Source: Halomonas sp. BDJS001
Lineage (GTDB): Bacteria; Pseudomonadota; Gammaproteobacteria; Pseudomonadales; Halomonadaceae
Assembly (NCBI RefSeq): GCF_026104355.1
Contig: NZ_CP110535.1
Coordinates: 2,418,001-2,482,000, forward strand
Direction: 5' to 3'
Length of the DNA stretch: 64,000 nt
Shown here: positions 24,271 through 31,642 of the stretch, piece by piece
Position numbering within the stretch: the first letter of the stretch is position 1
Layout of the letters: each line of letters starts with the position of its first letter
Notes under the pieces: model-generated
The model's input: the letters and a program-made list of their open reading frames with translations, nothing else
Database searches by the model: none
Told to the model about the DNA's origin: nothing
Position numbers and translations under genes: made by a program

Positions 24271-24757
24271 CGCCAAAGAAGAATTGAGCAAAGTCACCCA
24301 GCATCGCTATATTGGTGGCCTCTAAACTAGGGATAAGGGGAAAGCGTTGGACAAGGCCGCCTACCACAAGCGTTGGGATCAGCTCGAGCAGATGCAGCGG
24401 GAATACAGTAACCTGCCAGAGTCGGGCGTCGAAAACCTCGAAGCACTGCACAAAATGCTGGTCAACACTTTCCGAGAGTTTGTCGTTGCTTGTTATTGCG
24501 ACCACTGGCGTGACGCCTACCGAGGCGCTGCGTTCCCCCTCGACTCCGATCGAGAGGTACTAATAGCCCGCGCCATCAAAGCTCACCACTGGACACCGGG
24601 GATTGCCACCAGCCTCTCCAGCTACGACCTTGCCCTTTCTCTCATGGATGAGCTGGCGACGTTCACACTGACAGAAATGGCCGTTCACGTGTCGTATATG
24701 AACCTGCAGGCACTGCCCAAGGCAGATTACCAAGCAATTATTCAACCCCATGAATGA
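24271..24757 (+). repeat. Right copy of ~487-bp direct repeat
   Basis: Diverged copy of 8331-8817, same orientation, 15.9 kb apart, including about 75 bases upstream of the gene. Confidence 0.85.
24347..24757 (+). CDS. Hypothetical protein, paralogue of the gene at 8407
   Basis: 136 residues, TTG start with GATAAGGGG upstream as in the other copy. Shares 'KRWDQLEQMQREYSNLPESG' and 'MAVHVSYMNLQALPK'; differs mostly by conservative changes (I/V, L/F, D/E, S/T). Soluble, helical, with a conserved 'ACYCDHWRDAYRGAA' that could hold a metal through Cys, His and Asp. No known domain. It lies next to the integrase remnant. Confidence 0.75.
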   Translation: MDKAAYHKRWDQLEQMQREYSNLPESGVENLEALHKMLVNTFREFVVACYCDHWRDAYRGAAFPLDSDREVLIARAIKAHHWTPGIATSLSSYDLALSLMDELATFTLTEMAVHVSYMNLQALPKADYQAIIQPHE

Positions 24758-24839
24758 CGGTTGATTTGCCTCAGGTAATCGGCTGCAAGTACGGGAATAG
24801 AAAGCCACGCCGAATCCCGCTGAGGTGGTAGCTGCCCCC

Positions 24840-25232
24840 CAGACGAAGAAGGAAAGCGAATGGTTGTTCGCGAAGGCTGATGGTGAACGACTTGGAAATC
24901 TGCGGGAAGGATTTAAGAGCTCGTGCACCAGTGCGCACATTACGAACTTCCGGATACACGACTTGCGCCACACGTGCGCTAGTTGGATGGTCAGCTAAGG
25001 CGTACCGCTACTGGACGTGAAAGAAGTGCTCGGGCACTCCACTGTACAGATGACAGAGAAGTACGCGCACCTAGCGCCGCACCGCGCAAGAGATGCAATG
25101 AACCAGCTAGGAAATCGCACATTAGGCAGTACACCAGCGGAGACTGTGCAGGAACCTCTAACACAAGCCCAGCACAATGAAAGACCGATGCATTCAATAG
25201 AAAGCATGCTAGGCAGAAAACGCAGAGCCTAG
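24840..25232 (+). pseudogene. Tyrosine integrase C-terminal remnant
   Basis: Reads 'EWLFAKADGERLGNLREG', 'NFRIHDLRHTCASWMVS', TAA, then 'GVPLLDVKEVLGHSTVQMTE', 'KYAHLAPHRARDAMNQL'. The HxxR box (HDLRH), the LGH motif and the Tyr nucleophile of phage integrases are all visible, but an in-frame TAA at 24996-24998 (from CAA or similar) splits them and the N-terminal two-thirds is absent. It sits 44 bases from the 3' end of tRNA-Ser, the expected place for the integrase of an element inserted in that tRNA. Confidence 0.88.
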
Positions 25233-25237
25233 AAACG

Positions 25238-25264
25238 AAAAAACCCCTGACGAATCAGGGGCTT
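25238..25264 (-). terminator. Terminator of tRNA-Ser
   Basis: Perfect 7-bp stem CCCCTGA / TCAGGGG with a 4-base loop followed by six T's on the minus strand, 12 bases past the tRNA. Confidence 0.85.
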
Positions 25265-25275
25265 TAGTATCGAGG

Positions 25276-25366
25276 TGGCGGAGGGACAGGGATTCGAACC
25301 CTGGATAGGCTATTAACCTATGCCGGTTTTCAAGACCGGTGCATTCAACCGCTCTGCCATCCCTCC
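25276..25366 (-). tRNA. tRNA-Ser (UGA)
   Basis: 91 bases with encoded CCA, GGAGGGA/TCCCTCC acceptor stem, the long variable arm of type II tRNAs and anticodon loop CTTGAAA (anticodon TGA at 25330-25332). Its 3' end faces the prophage remnant and is the likely attachment site. Confidence 0.97.
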
Positions 25367-25415
25367 GGCTTATGGGTGCGTATACTAACAGCTTTTCCTT
25401 GGAAGTCAACGTCTT

Positions 25416-27122
25416 TTAGTACAAACGTAACCCGACGCGGGTAATCTTTCCGCCTTCCATATCGCTGACTACCCAATGGATGCCGTGCCAGTCTACGTCG
25501 TCCCCGACCACCGGGTGGCCACCCACGCGCAGGGCAATAAACTCCGCCAGTGTCATGTTCTGCTCGCCGGGGCTAAGCGTTAGACCATAGGCTTGGGCGA
25601 TGTCCTGCATTTGCGCGCTGCCATCCAGGGTAAAGGTACCGAAGAAGGCGCGCTCCTGTTTAAGCTTGGCATCGCCATTGAAGAGTCTGTTAAGGGCGTA
25701 CAAGTCTTCTGAACGGCCGATCACACAAATCACATCGCCCAGCTTTAAGCGTGTGCTGCCCTTGGGGTGCAGCATGGTGTGGTCGCGGAACAGCGCCGAG
25801 ATCAGCGCCCCTGACGGAAAACGCAGCAGCCGGATGGGCACGTCCTCTAAATCCTGGTTCTCGACCCCATAGACAAATAGCTCAAAGTCATTTTCCGGCA
25901 ATATGCCCAACGGGCCGCGTCGGTTAGGTACGGTACCCACCGGCACCTCCACCTTCAGCCACTTGGCCATCAGCGTCAGCGAGCCGCCCTGGATCAGCAG
26001 CGACATCAAGACCACAGCGAAGGCGACGTTAAAGTAGAGCGAGGCGTTTTCGACCCCGCCGATAACCGGGAAAATAGCCAGTACGATAGGCACTGCCCCT
26101 CTCAAACCTACCCAGGCGATAAAGAGGGTTTCCCTCCAGCGAAACTTAAAGAACGGCTTGATAGTGATCAGCACGGCCAGCGGGCGGGCGATAAAGATAA
26201 GCGCCAGCGCCACTAAACCCGCAGGCAGTGCCACGTCCCACAGTTCACTGGGGGTGACCAGCAGGCCAAGCACCAGGAACAGGCCGATTTGACTTAGCCA
26301 CGCCAAGCCATCGTGAACAGGCAAAATAAAGTTTAGGTGGCGTCCTGGCTGGTTACCAATCATCAACCCGGCCAGGTAAATCGCTAAGAAGCCGCTACCG
26401 CCCAGTACGCTGGTTAAACCGAACACGCTGAACCCTAGCGCCAGCGCCAGCATGGCGTAAAGGCCCGGGGCTAAATCGAGCCAGCGCAGCAGCTTGGCAC
26501 TCAGCCAACCGCCTCCCAGGCCGACGATCAAACCAATGCCAAACTGGGACATAAAGAACAGGAGGGTTTCAAGGGGCCCACCAATATCACCGACAAGCAG
26601 TTCAACCAGCATTAGGGTGAGGAAAATCGCCATCGGGTCGTTGGTGCCCGACTCAATCTCCAGCGTCGCCCCTACCCGCTCATTGAGATTAACGCCGCGA
26701 CCGCTAAGCATGGAGAAAACCGCGGCAGCATCCGTTGAACCTACGATCGCGCCGACCAGCAGGCCCTGCACTATCGTTAGGTCAAAAATCCACATGGCGA
26801 TAATGCCAACGATGGCACTGGTGATAAAAACACCAAAGGTCGCAAGCGAGAGCGCGGGCTTAAACCCCACCCGGAAGGTCTTGAGGCGGGTACGTAAGCC
26901 ACCATCCAACAAAATCATGGCCAATGCGAGGTGGCCGATGGCAAAGGCCATAGAGTAGTCATCAAACTCAACGCCCAGCACGCCCTCCTCACCTGCTAGC
27001 ATGCCTAGCCCAAGGAAGATCAGCAGTAGCGGTACACCCATCATCGACGATAAACGGCTGGCCAGAATACTGAGGGCCATTAGCGAACCGCCTACCAAAA
27101 AGAACGTATAAATTGCGTCCAT
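25416..27122 (-). CDS. nhaP2: K+/H+ antiporter, NhaP2/CvrA type
   Basis: 568 residues, close to E. coli CvrA (578). About 12 membrane helices of the CPA1 fold with 'VGSTDAAAVFSMLSGRGVNL' and 'ESGTNDPMAIFLTLML', the conserved Asp-containing ion site, then a TrkA-C/RCK_C-like domain from about residue 400 ('RLKLGDVICVIGRSEDL') and a C-terminal CorC/HlyC-type domain. It exports K+ in exchange for protons and helps ionic balance in salt. Transcribed toward tRNA-Ser; the start matches the family. Confidence 0.9.
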   Translation of the reverse strand: MDAIYTFFLVGGSLMALSILASRLSSMMGVPLLLIFLGLGMLAGEEGVLGVEFDDYSMAFAIGHLALAMILLDGGLRTRLKTFRVGFKPALSLATFGVFITSAIVGIIAMWIFDLTIVQGLLVGAIVGSTDAAAVFSMLSGRGVNLNERVGATLEIESGTNDPMAIFLTLMLVELLVGDIGGPLETLLFFMSQFGIGLIVGLGGGWLSAKLLRWLDLAPGLYAMLALALGFSVFGLTSVLGGSGFLAIYLAGLMIGNQPGRHLNFILPVHDGLAWLSQIGLFLVLGLLVTPSELWDVALPAGLVALALIFIARPLAVLITIKPFFKFRWRETLFIAWVGLRGAVPIVLAIFPVIGGVENASLYFNVAFAVVLMSLLIQGGSLTLMAKWLKVEVPVGTVPNRRGPLGILPENDFELFVYGVENQDLEDVPIRLLRFPSGALISALFRDHTMLHPKGSTRLKLGDVICVIGRSEDLYALNRLFNGDAKLKQERAFFGTFTLDGSAQMQDIAQAYGLTLSPGEQNMTLAEFIALRVGGHPVVGDDVDWHGIHWVVSDMEGGKITRVGLRLY

Positions 27123-27274
27123 GACTCTCCATCTCTACATCAATACAGCGCTATTATTGCATGTAAACGTTGAATTTACTGTCTCTTCTCAGCGCCCTCT
27201 TATACTCAAGGGGCTGGTCAGAAGCTTTCCTGGGCGGCTACACTTCGCCGCTACGACCTCTGGAGTTACTGACT

Positions 27275-28462
27275 ATGTTGCGTTGCCTCTCACGCTGTTG
27301 GCACCCTATTCTGTTGAGTATCATCATTACCTTACTGTTTTCTAATTCAGTTATTTACGCAAATGAAGAGAGCGAAGAGAGCGCAAAAGAAGAAAGCCCT
27401 CTGGAAAATGAGTCCCTGCAAGATGGGAAAAGCTCTTCAGAAAGCATACCACTGACGCTTGATACGGACGTCGAGGTGCCAGAAGCATTTTGGCGACCCA
27501 TTAACAGCGAAAGTGTCGAAGAAGTGCCCACCATGGCGCAGACTCCGGCGCCACCTCTAGAGCCGCCACCGGTTAAGCACATCACGCTTATGCTGGATTG
27601 GTACTTGAGTCCACAACATGCCGCTTTGGTGATTGCCAAAGAGCGGGGGTTGTATGCAGCTCAAGGGCTTGAGGTAGACATTCAATCACCGGCCGACCCC
27701 TCCATTGCCATCAAACTATTAACCGCCGGCGAAGTCGATTTGGCGTTAACCCGCCAGCCACTGCTTCACCTGTATGTCCATAACGGCGCGCCCATCACAC
27801 GCATCGCGACACTAATTGAAACATCGTTATCAGCGGTCATCGTGGCAGGTCAAGCGCAGGCGGAAACAGAGAGTACCCTGGCTGGGTTACATTACGGTTA
27901 TACCACCGGTGAAGGTCGCGACCTGAGCATTCCGCGTTTAATACCCCGCTCCGTGCGACAAACCGATGATTTCACCCCACCCGCCAATCTGCATTTTGAT
28001 CCCATTCGTGCAATGCGCGAAGGACAGATTGACGCCGTCGCCGATGGTTTTTACCACTACCTCCCCCAGCAGTTGGCGACTGAAGGTATCAACACTCACG
28101 TCATTCGCTTCAATGAATTGGACATTCCCCGTAGCGATGGTCTGGTAGTGCTGGCCAATAGTGATACGCTTGTTCGCCGCGCCGATACCTGGTCCCGATT
28201 CGTGCTTGCCCTTGAGCAGGCGAGCCACTGGATTATCGACAACCCTGACGCCGCCTGGGAGCAATTGATTAGCGCGCACCCTGTACTCGACAACGACATT
28301 AACGCCAATGCCTGGGAGGATATCCTACGTCGCATAGCGCTGAGCCCCGCTGCGTTAGATAGCCGCCGTTACGCTGGTTTTGAAACCTTCTTAAACCAAA
28401 TGGGCCTTACAGACGCGACACTACCCGTCACGCGCTTAGCGGTAGACCCCCACACTTTATAA
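27275..28462 (+). CDS. Orphan NMT1/THI5-like substrate-binding protein
   Basis: 395 residues: a hydrophobic signal or anchor (MLRCLSRCWHPILLSIIITL), an unusual Glu/Ser-rich linker (residues about 30-85), then an NMT1/THI5 periplasmic binding fold: 'HITLMLDWYLSPQHAALVIA', 'GLYAAQGLEVDIQSPADPS', 'GEVDLALTRQPLL'. These bind pyrimidine precursors, taurine-like or other small substrates for ABC importers. No permease or ATPase gene is adjacent. Start 27275 is set by GGAG upstream; the reading frame extends further but without a ribosome site. Confidence 0.8.
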   Translation: MLRCLSRCWHPILLSIIITLLFSNSVIYANEESEESAKEESPLENESLQDGKSSSESIPLTLDTDVEVPEAFWRPINSESVEEVPTMAQTPAPPLEPPPVKHITLMLDWYLSPQHAALVIAKERGLYAAQGLEVDIQSPADPSIAIKLLTAGEVDLALTRQPLLHLYVHNGAPITRIATLIETSLSAVIVAGQAQAETESTLAGLHYGYTTGEGRDLSIPRLIPRSVRQTDDFTPPANLHFDPIRAMREGQIDAVADGFYHYLPQQLATEGINTHVIRFNELDIPRSDGLVVLANSDTLVRRADTWSRFVLALEQASHWIIDNPDAAWEQLISAHPVLDNDINANAWEDILRRIALSPAALDSRRYAGFETFLNQMGLTDATLPVTRLAVDPHTL

Positions 28463-28502
28463 CCACGTATTGATCGCTTTCCATCCACTACCATGGCGGC
28501 CC

Positions 28503-29900
28503 ATGAGCGAAACAGCTTTAATTTTTGTAGACGTTGAGACCACCGGCACCCGGACGACACGGGACAGGATTACTGAAATAGCCGCCCTTAAAGTCGTCAA
28601 CGGCGAGCTAGTGGATCGCTGGACGAGCTTAATAAATCCAGGGTGCAAGGTGCCCGCGCAGATCACCCAACTGACGGGGATTCGTGACGACATGTTGGTT
28701 AATGCGCCCCGCTTTGCGCAGATAGCCGAATCACTTCGGGAGTGGTTAGGTGACGGGCAGCTAGTGGCCCACAATGCGCGCTTTGACTATGGTTTTCTGC
28801 GTAACGAATTTAAGCGTGCCGGGCAGGAGTACCGCGCGCCATTGCTATGCACGCTACGCTTATCCCGCCGGATAGCGCCTCAAGAGCGCCAGCACAACCT
28901 GAAAGCACTGCTGAGTCGCTACGCCATTACCTCCATCCACCAACACCGTGCTGGAGACGACGTAGAGGCGCTGTGGTCACTCTGGCAAGCGTGGCAGGTA
29001 GAGCACAGCGATGAAGCGTGGCAGCGCCTGCTGGGGGATGAACGCCGCCACCGCACGCTGCCCGCCCACCTGGATAGCGCCCAGTTGGAGGGGTTACCCG
29101 CCTGCCCCGGCGTTTATCTGTTTTACGGCCATAACCGGCTGCCACTCTATGTGGGCAAAAGCATCAATCTACGTAACCGGGTGCTCGGGCATTTTCAGCG
29201 CGACCATCAGGACGACAAAGAGATGCGTCTTGCTCAGCAGGTGCAGCATATCGAGTGGGAAGAGACCGCTGGTGATTTAGGCGCCCAGCTGCGTGAAGCG
29301 CAACTGGTGAAAACGTTAATGCCGATTATGAACCGCCAACTACGCAAGCAGCGTAAGTTAACGACCTGGCACTGGGCTGAGGAAGCCGACCACCCTGAAA
29401 TGCTGAGTGGGAGCGCCCTCAGCCAGCCGCTGAGCATGCCACAAGGTGGCACGCTGTATGGGTTGTTTCGCAATGCCCGGGAGGCCAAGAACGCGCTGCG
29501 CGCGATTGCCGAGGAGCAACAACTCTGCCCTCGGGTGCTGGGGCTTGAAAAAGGTAAGGGGCGCTGTTTTGCCAACCAGGTGGGCAAGTGCCTTGGAGCG
29601 TGCAATGGTCAGGAGTCAATAGCAGCACATAACCAGCGGGCAAAGGCAGCGCTCAAGCAGCTTCAGGTCAATGTCTGGCCCTGGCCAGGCAGTATCGCAA
29701 TTGAAGAACAGCCAACGGGCAGTGCATCTCCCGCCTGGCACGTTGTCCGCCATTGGTGTTACCTGGGCAGTGCGTCGAGCCTTAACAAAGCGCAAACCCT
29801 GGCGGACACGCCGGCAAGTTTCGATGTGGATAGCTACCGAATTTTGAACCGCTTCTTGCGCTACCCGGCGCAGCACGGCTTGACGATTACGCCACTCTGA
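28503..29900 (+). CDS. DnaQ-like exonuclease fused to GIY-YIG nuclease
   Basis: 465 residues in two nuclease domains. Residues 1-175: DEDDh 3'-5' exonuclease ('ALIFVDVETTGTRTTRDRIT', 'AHNARFDYGFLRNEF', 'HRAGDDVEAL'). Residues about 195-275: GIY-YIG domain as in UvrC/Cho ('LPACPGVYLFYGHNRLPLYV', 'GKSINLRNRVLGHF', 'REAQLVKTLMPIMNRQL'). The C-terminal part has a Cys-rich patch ('CFANQVGKCLGAC') like UvrC/Cho. Such fusions are thought to act in DNA repair. Starts 41 bases after the binding-protein gene, with no obvious ribosome site. Confidence 0.85.
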   Translation: MSETALIFVDVETTGTRTTRDRITEIAALKVVNGELVDRWTSLINPGCKVPAQITQLTGIRDDMLVNAPRFAQIAESLREWLGDGQLVAHNARFDYGFLRNEFKRAGQEYRAPLLCTLRLSRRIAPQERQHNLKALLSRYAITSIHQHRAGDDVEALWSLWQAWQVEHSDEAWQRLLGDERRHRTLPAHLDSAQLEGLPACPGVYLFYGHNRLPLYVGKSINLRNRVLGHFQRDHQDDKEMRLAQQVQHIEWEETAGDLGAQLREAQLVKTLMPIMNRQLRKQRKLTTWHWAEEADHPEMLSGSALSQPLSMPQGGTLYGLFRNAREAKNALRAIAEEQQLCPRVLGLEKGKGRCFANQVGKCLGACNGQESIAAHNQRAKAALKQLQVNVWPWPGSIAIEEQPTGSASPAWHVVRHWCYLGSASSLNKAQTLADTPASFDVDSYRILNRFLRYPAQHGLTITPL

Positions 29901-29946
29901 AACACAGCACGGCTTACTTGCTCTTCACCTACTGCAAGCGCAGCTA

Positions 29947-30747
29947 CTAAGCGTCTAAGAACGCCACGACCGCCTGCTGAAAGGCTTCTGGCTGGTCGGC
30001 GTGTAGCCAGTGGCCGGCATTTTTAAGCGTTACCAGCCGGGCGCGGGGCAACACTTCACGCAGCGCGGGGATCATGTCGTCAGCCACGTAATGGGAATCG
30101 CCGCCACGCAGCACAAGCGTCGCACCATCGTAGGGCTGTTCACCATCCGGCACGCCGATAATGTCGCTATAGCCACGCTGAATCTGGTCTAAGCCTACCC
30201 GTAGCGCCATCACGTTATCATCGTTACGAACGAGGTTCGTGGCCAAAAACAGCCGCGTGGGCCGGAAGTCCACGTGCTCGGCCAACAGATCGTCCGCTTC
30301 TCGGCGATTTTTAGGCTGCCCTTTCCGAACGTTTTCAAGCGCTGCAAATACATCATCGTGACCATGGTCATAAGCCACCGGGGCAATATCCGCCACAATC
30401 AGCGACGCCACCCGCTCAGGCGCCAAGCGCGCCAGACTGATCGCAACTTTGCCACCCATGGAGTGGCCTAGCACGTGAGCGCGCTCAATCGAGAGCTTAT
30501 CGAGTAGCGCAATCACGTCATCCGCCATGGTGGCGTAACGCATTCCCTCTGCGTGGGGCGAGCGGCCATGGTTGCGCAGATCCAGCGCAATTACCCGGCG
30601 GCTGCGCTGCCACACTTTCAAGTGCGAACGCCAATTATCGGCACTGCCCAGCAAGCCATGAATCACTACCAGCGGGGTGGCATCCGCCGCGGCTTCTTCG
30701 GCGGGCATATCGATAAAGTGGAGATCAACGGTGGCAACGTCAGTCAT
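29947..30747 (-). CDS. Alpha/beta hydrolase, YbfF-type esterase
   Basis: 266 residues. 'PLVVIHGLLGSADNWRSHL' (oxyanion region), 'DLRNHGRSPHAEGMRYATM', nucleophile elbow 'GHSMGGK', acid region and the final His in 'LKNAGHWLHADQPEAF' give the full Ser-Asp-His set and match acyl-CoA/ester hydrolase YbfF (254 residues). Cytoplasmic; substrate likely short acyl esters or thioesters. Same strand as yhhQ, 40 bases downstream of it. Confidence 0.88.
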   Translation of the reverse strand: MTDVATVDLHFIDMPAEEAAADATPLVVIHGLLGSADNWRSHLKVWQRSRRVIALDLRNHGRSPHAEGMRYATMADDVIALLDKLSIERAHVLGHSMGGKVAISLARLAPERVASLIVADIAPVAYDHGHDDVFAALENVRKGQPKNRREADDLLAEHVDFRPTRLFLATNLVRNDDNVMALRVGLDQIQRGYSDIIGVPDGEQPYDGATLVLRGGDSHYVADDMIPALREVLPRARLVTLKNAGHWLHADQPEAFQQAVVAFLDA

Positions 30748-30787
30748 GCTAGCTCCTCAGCCTTGCGAACTCTGTGTATTTACGCGA

Positions 30788-31456
30788 TTACGCCGTGCGG
30801 GGCTCGGCATCCACCTGGCCTGTCCAAACCACCAAGCGGCGCGTTAGCCAGGCAAGCAGCAAGCCATACAGCGGCAGGAAAAACAGTAGGCTGATAGCAA
30901 GCTTGATTGCATAGTCGACGGCGGCAATTTCCACCCAGTTGGCGGCCATAAACGGGTCTGGGCTGTTATAGAACGCCGCCGAGAAGAATGCAAAGGTGTC
31001 GGCCAGATTGCCCAGCACCGTTGAGCAAACGGGTGCTACCCACCATGCCCACTGGCGCAAGCGGTCAAACACCTGAACGTCCAGCAACTGGCCGATCACA
31101 TAGGCCAGGAAGCTGGCGAGGGCGATACGGGCGACAAACAGATTCCACTCTGAAAGAGCTTCAATCCCGGCAAAGCTGCCGCGGGGAAACACCACCGATA
31201 CGATATAGGAGACCAGCAGCGCGGGGAGCATAACGCGCAGAATAATCGATCGCGCCGGCCCTTTACCAAACAGACGTACCGTTAGATCGGTGGCCAAAAA
31301 GATAAACGGAAAGCTAAACGCGCCCCAGGTGGTATGAAAACCAAACAGCGTAAACGGTAGCTGAACGAGATAGTTACTGGCGGCAATAATGCCAATATGA
31401 AAAGCCACCATCACCATTAGGCAACGGCGGCGCTGAGTCTCACTCAATGCAAACAT
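30788..31456 (-). CDS. yhhQ: Queuosine precursor transporter YhhQ
   Basis: 222 residues with six membrane helices, COG1738-type: 'LPFTLFGFHTTWGAFSFPFI', 'ATDLTVRLFGKGPARSIIL', 'WVAPVCSTVLGNLADTFAFF'. It imports 7-cyano- and 7-aminomethyl-7-deazaguanine for queuosine synthesis. The call is backed by a preQ1-I-like riboswitch directly upstream whose last helix would cover the ribosome site. Confidence 0.93.
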   Translation of the reverse strand: MFALSETQRRRCLMVMVAFHIGIIAASNYLVQLPFTLFGFHTTWGAFSFPFIFLATDLTVRLFGKGPARSIILRVMLPALLVSYIVSVVFPRGSFAGIEALSEWNLFVARIALASFLAYVIGQLLDVQVFDRLRQWAWWVAPVCSTVLGNLADTFAFFSAAFYNSPDPFMAANWVEIAAVDYAIKLAISLLFFLPLYGLLLAWLTRRLVVWTGQVDAEPRTA

Positions 31457-31465
31457 GCGGGCAGA

Positions 31466-31504
31466 CCTTTTTTTAATAGCGAAGAGGGGTTAGGGAACCC
31501 TCGG
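31466..31504 (-). promoter_or_regulatory. PreQ1-I riboswitch candidate
   Basis: The minus-strand RNA reads CGAGGGUUCCCUAACCCCUC, then UUCGCUAUUAAAAAAAGG. The GAGGG/CCCUC stem, 'UAACCCC' segment and A-rich tail match the class I preQ1 aptamer. The CCU in the loop can pair with the terminal AGG, which is also the ribosome site of yhhQ 9 bases before its ATG, so ligand binding should shut translation. Confidence 0.75.
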
Positions 31505-31599
31505 GGTAGTAAGCGCAGTCGGTCAGCTTGTGAAAAAAACTGTACGCCATGCTGAGGAGCGCATTATACGGCTTCTACGAGCTATTAAAAGTCGGGTAA

Positions 31600-31627
31600 T
31601 AAAAGCCGCCCTCAATCTCGGGCGGCT
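31600..31627 (-). terminator. Terminator of prpE
   Basis: Perfect 8-bp stem AGCCGCCC / GGGCGGCT with an 8-base loop, then TTTTATT on the minus strand. Confidence 0.9.
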
Positions 31628-31642
31628 CGAGCCTGCAAAACT

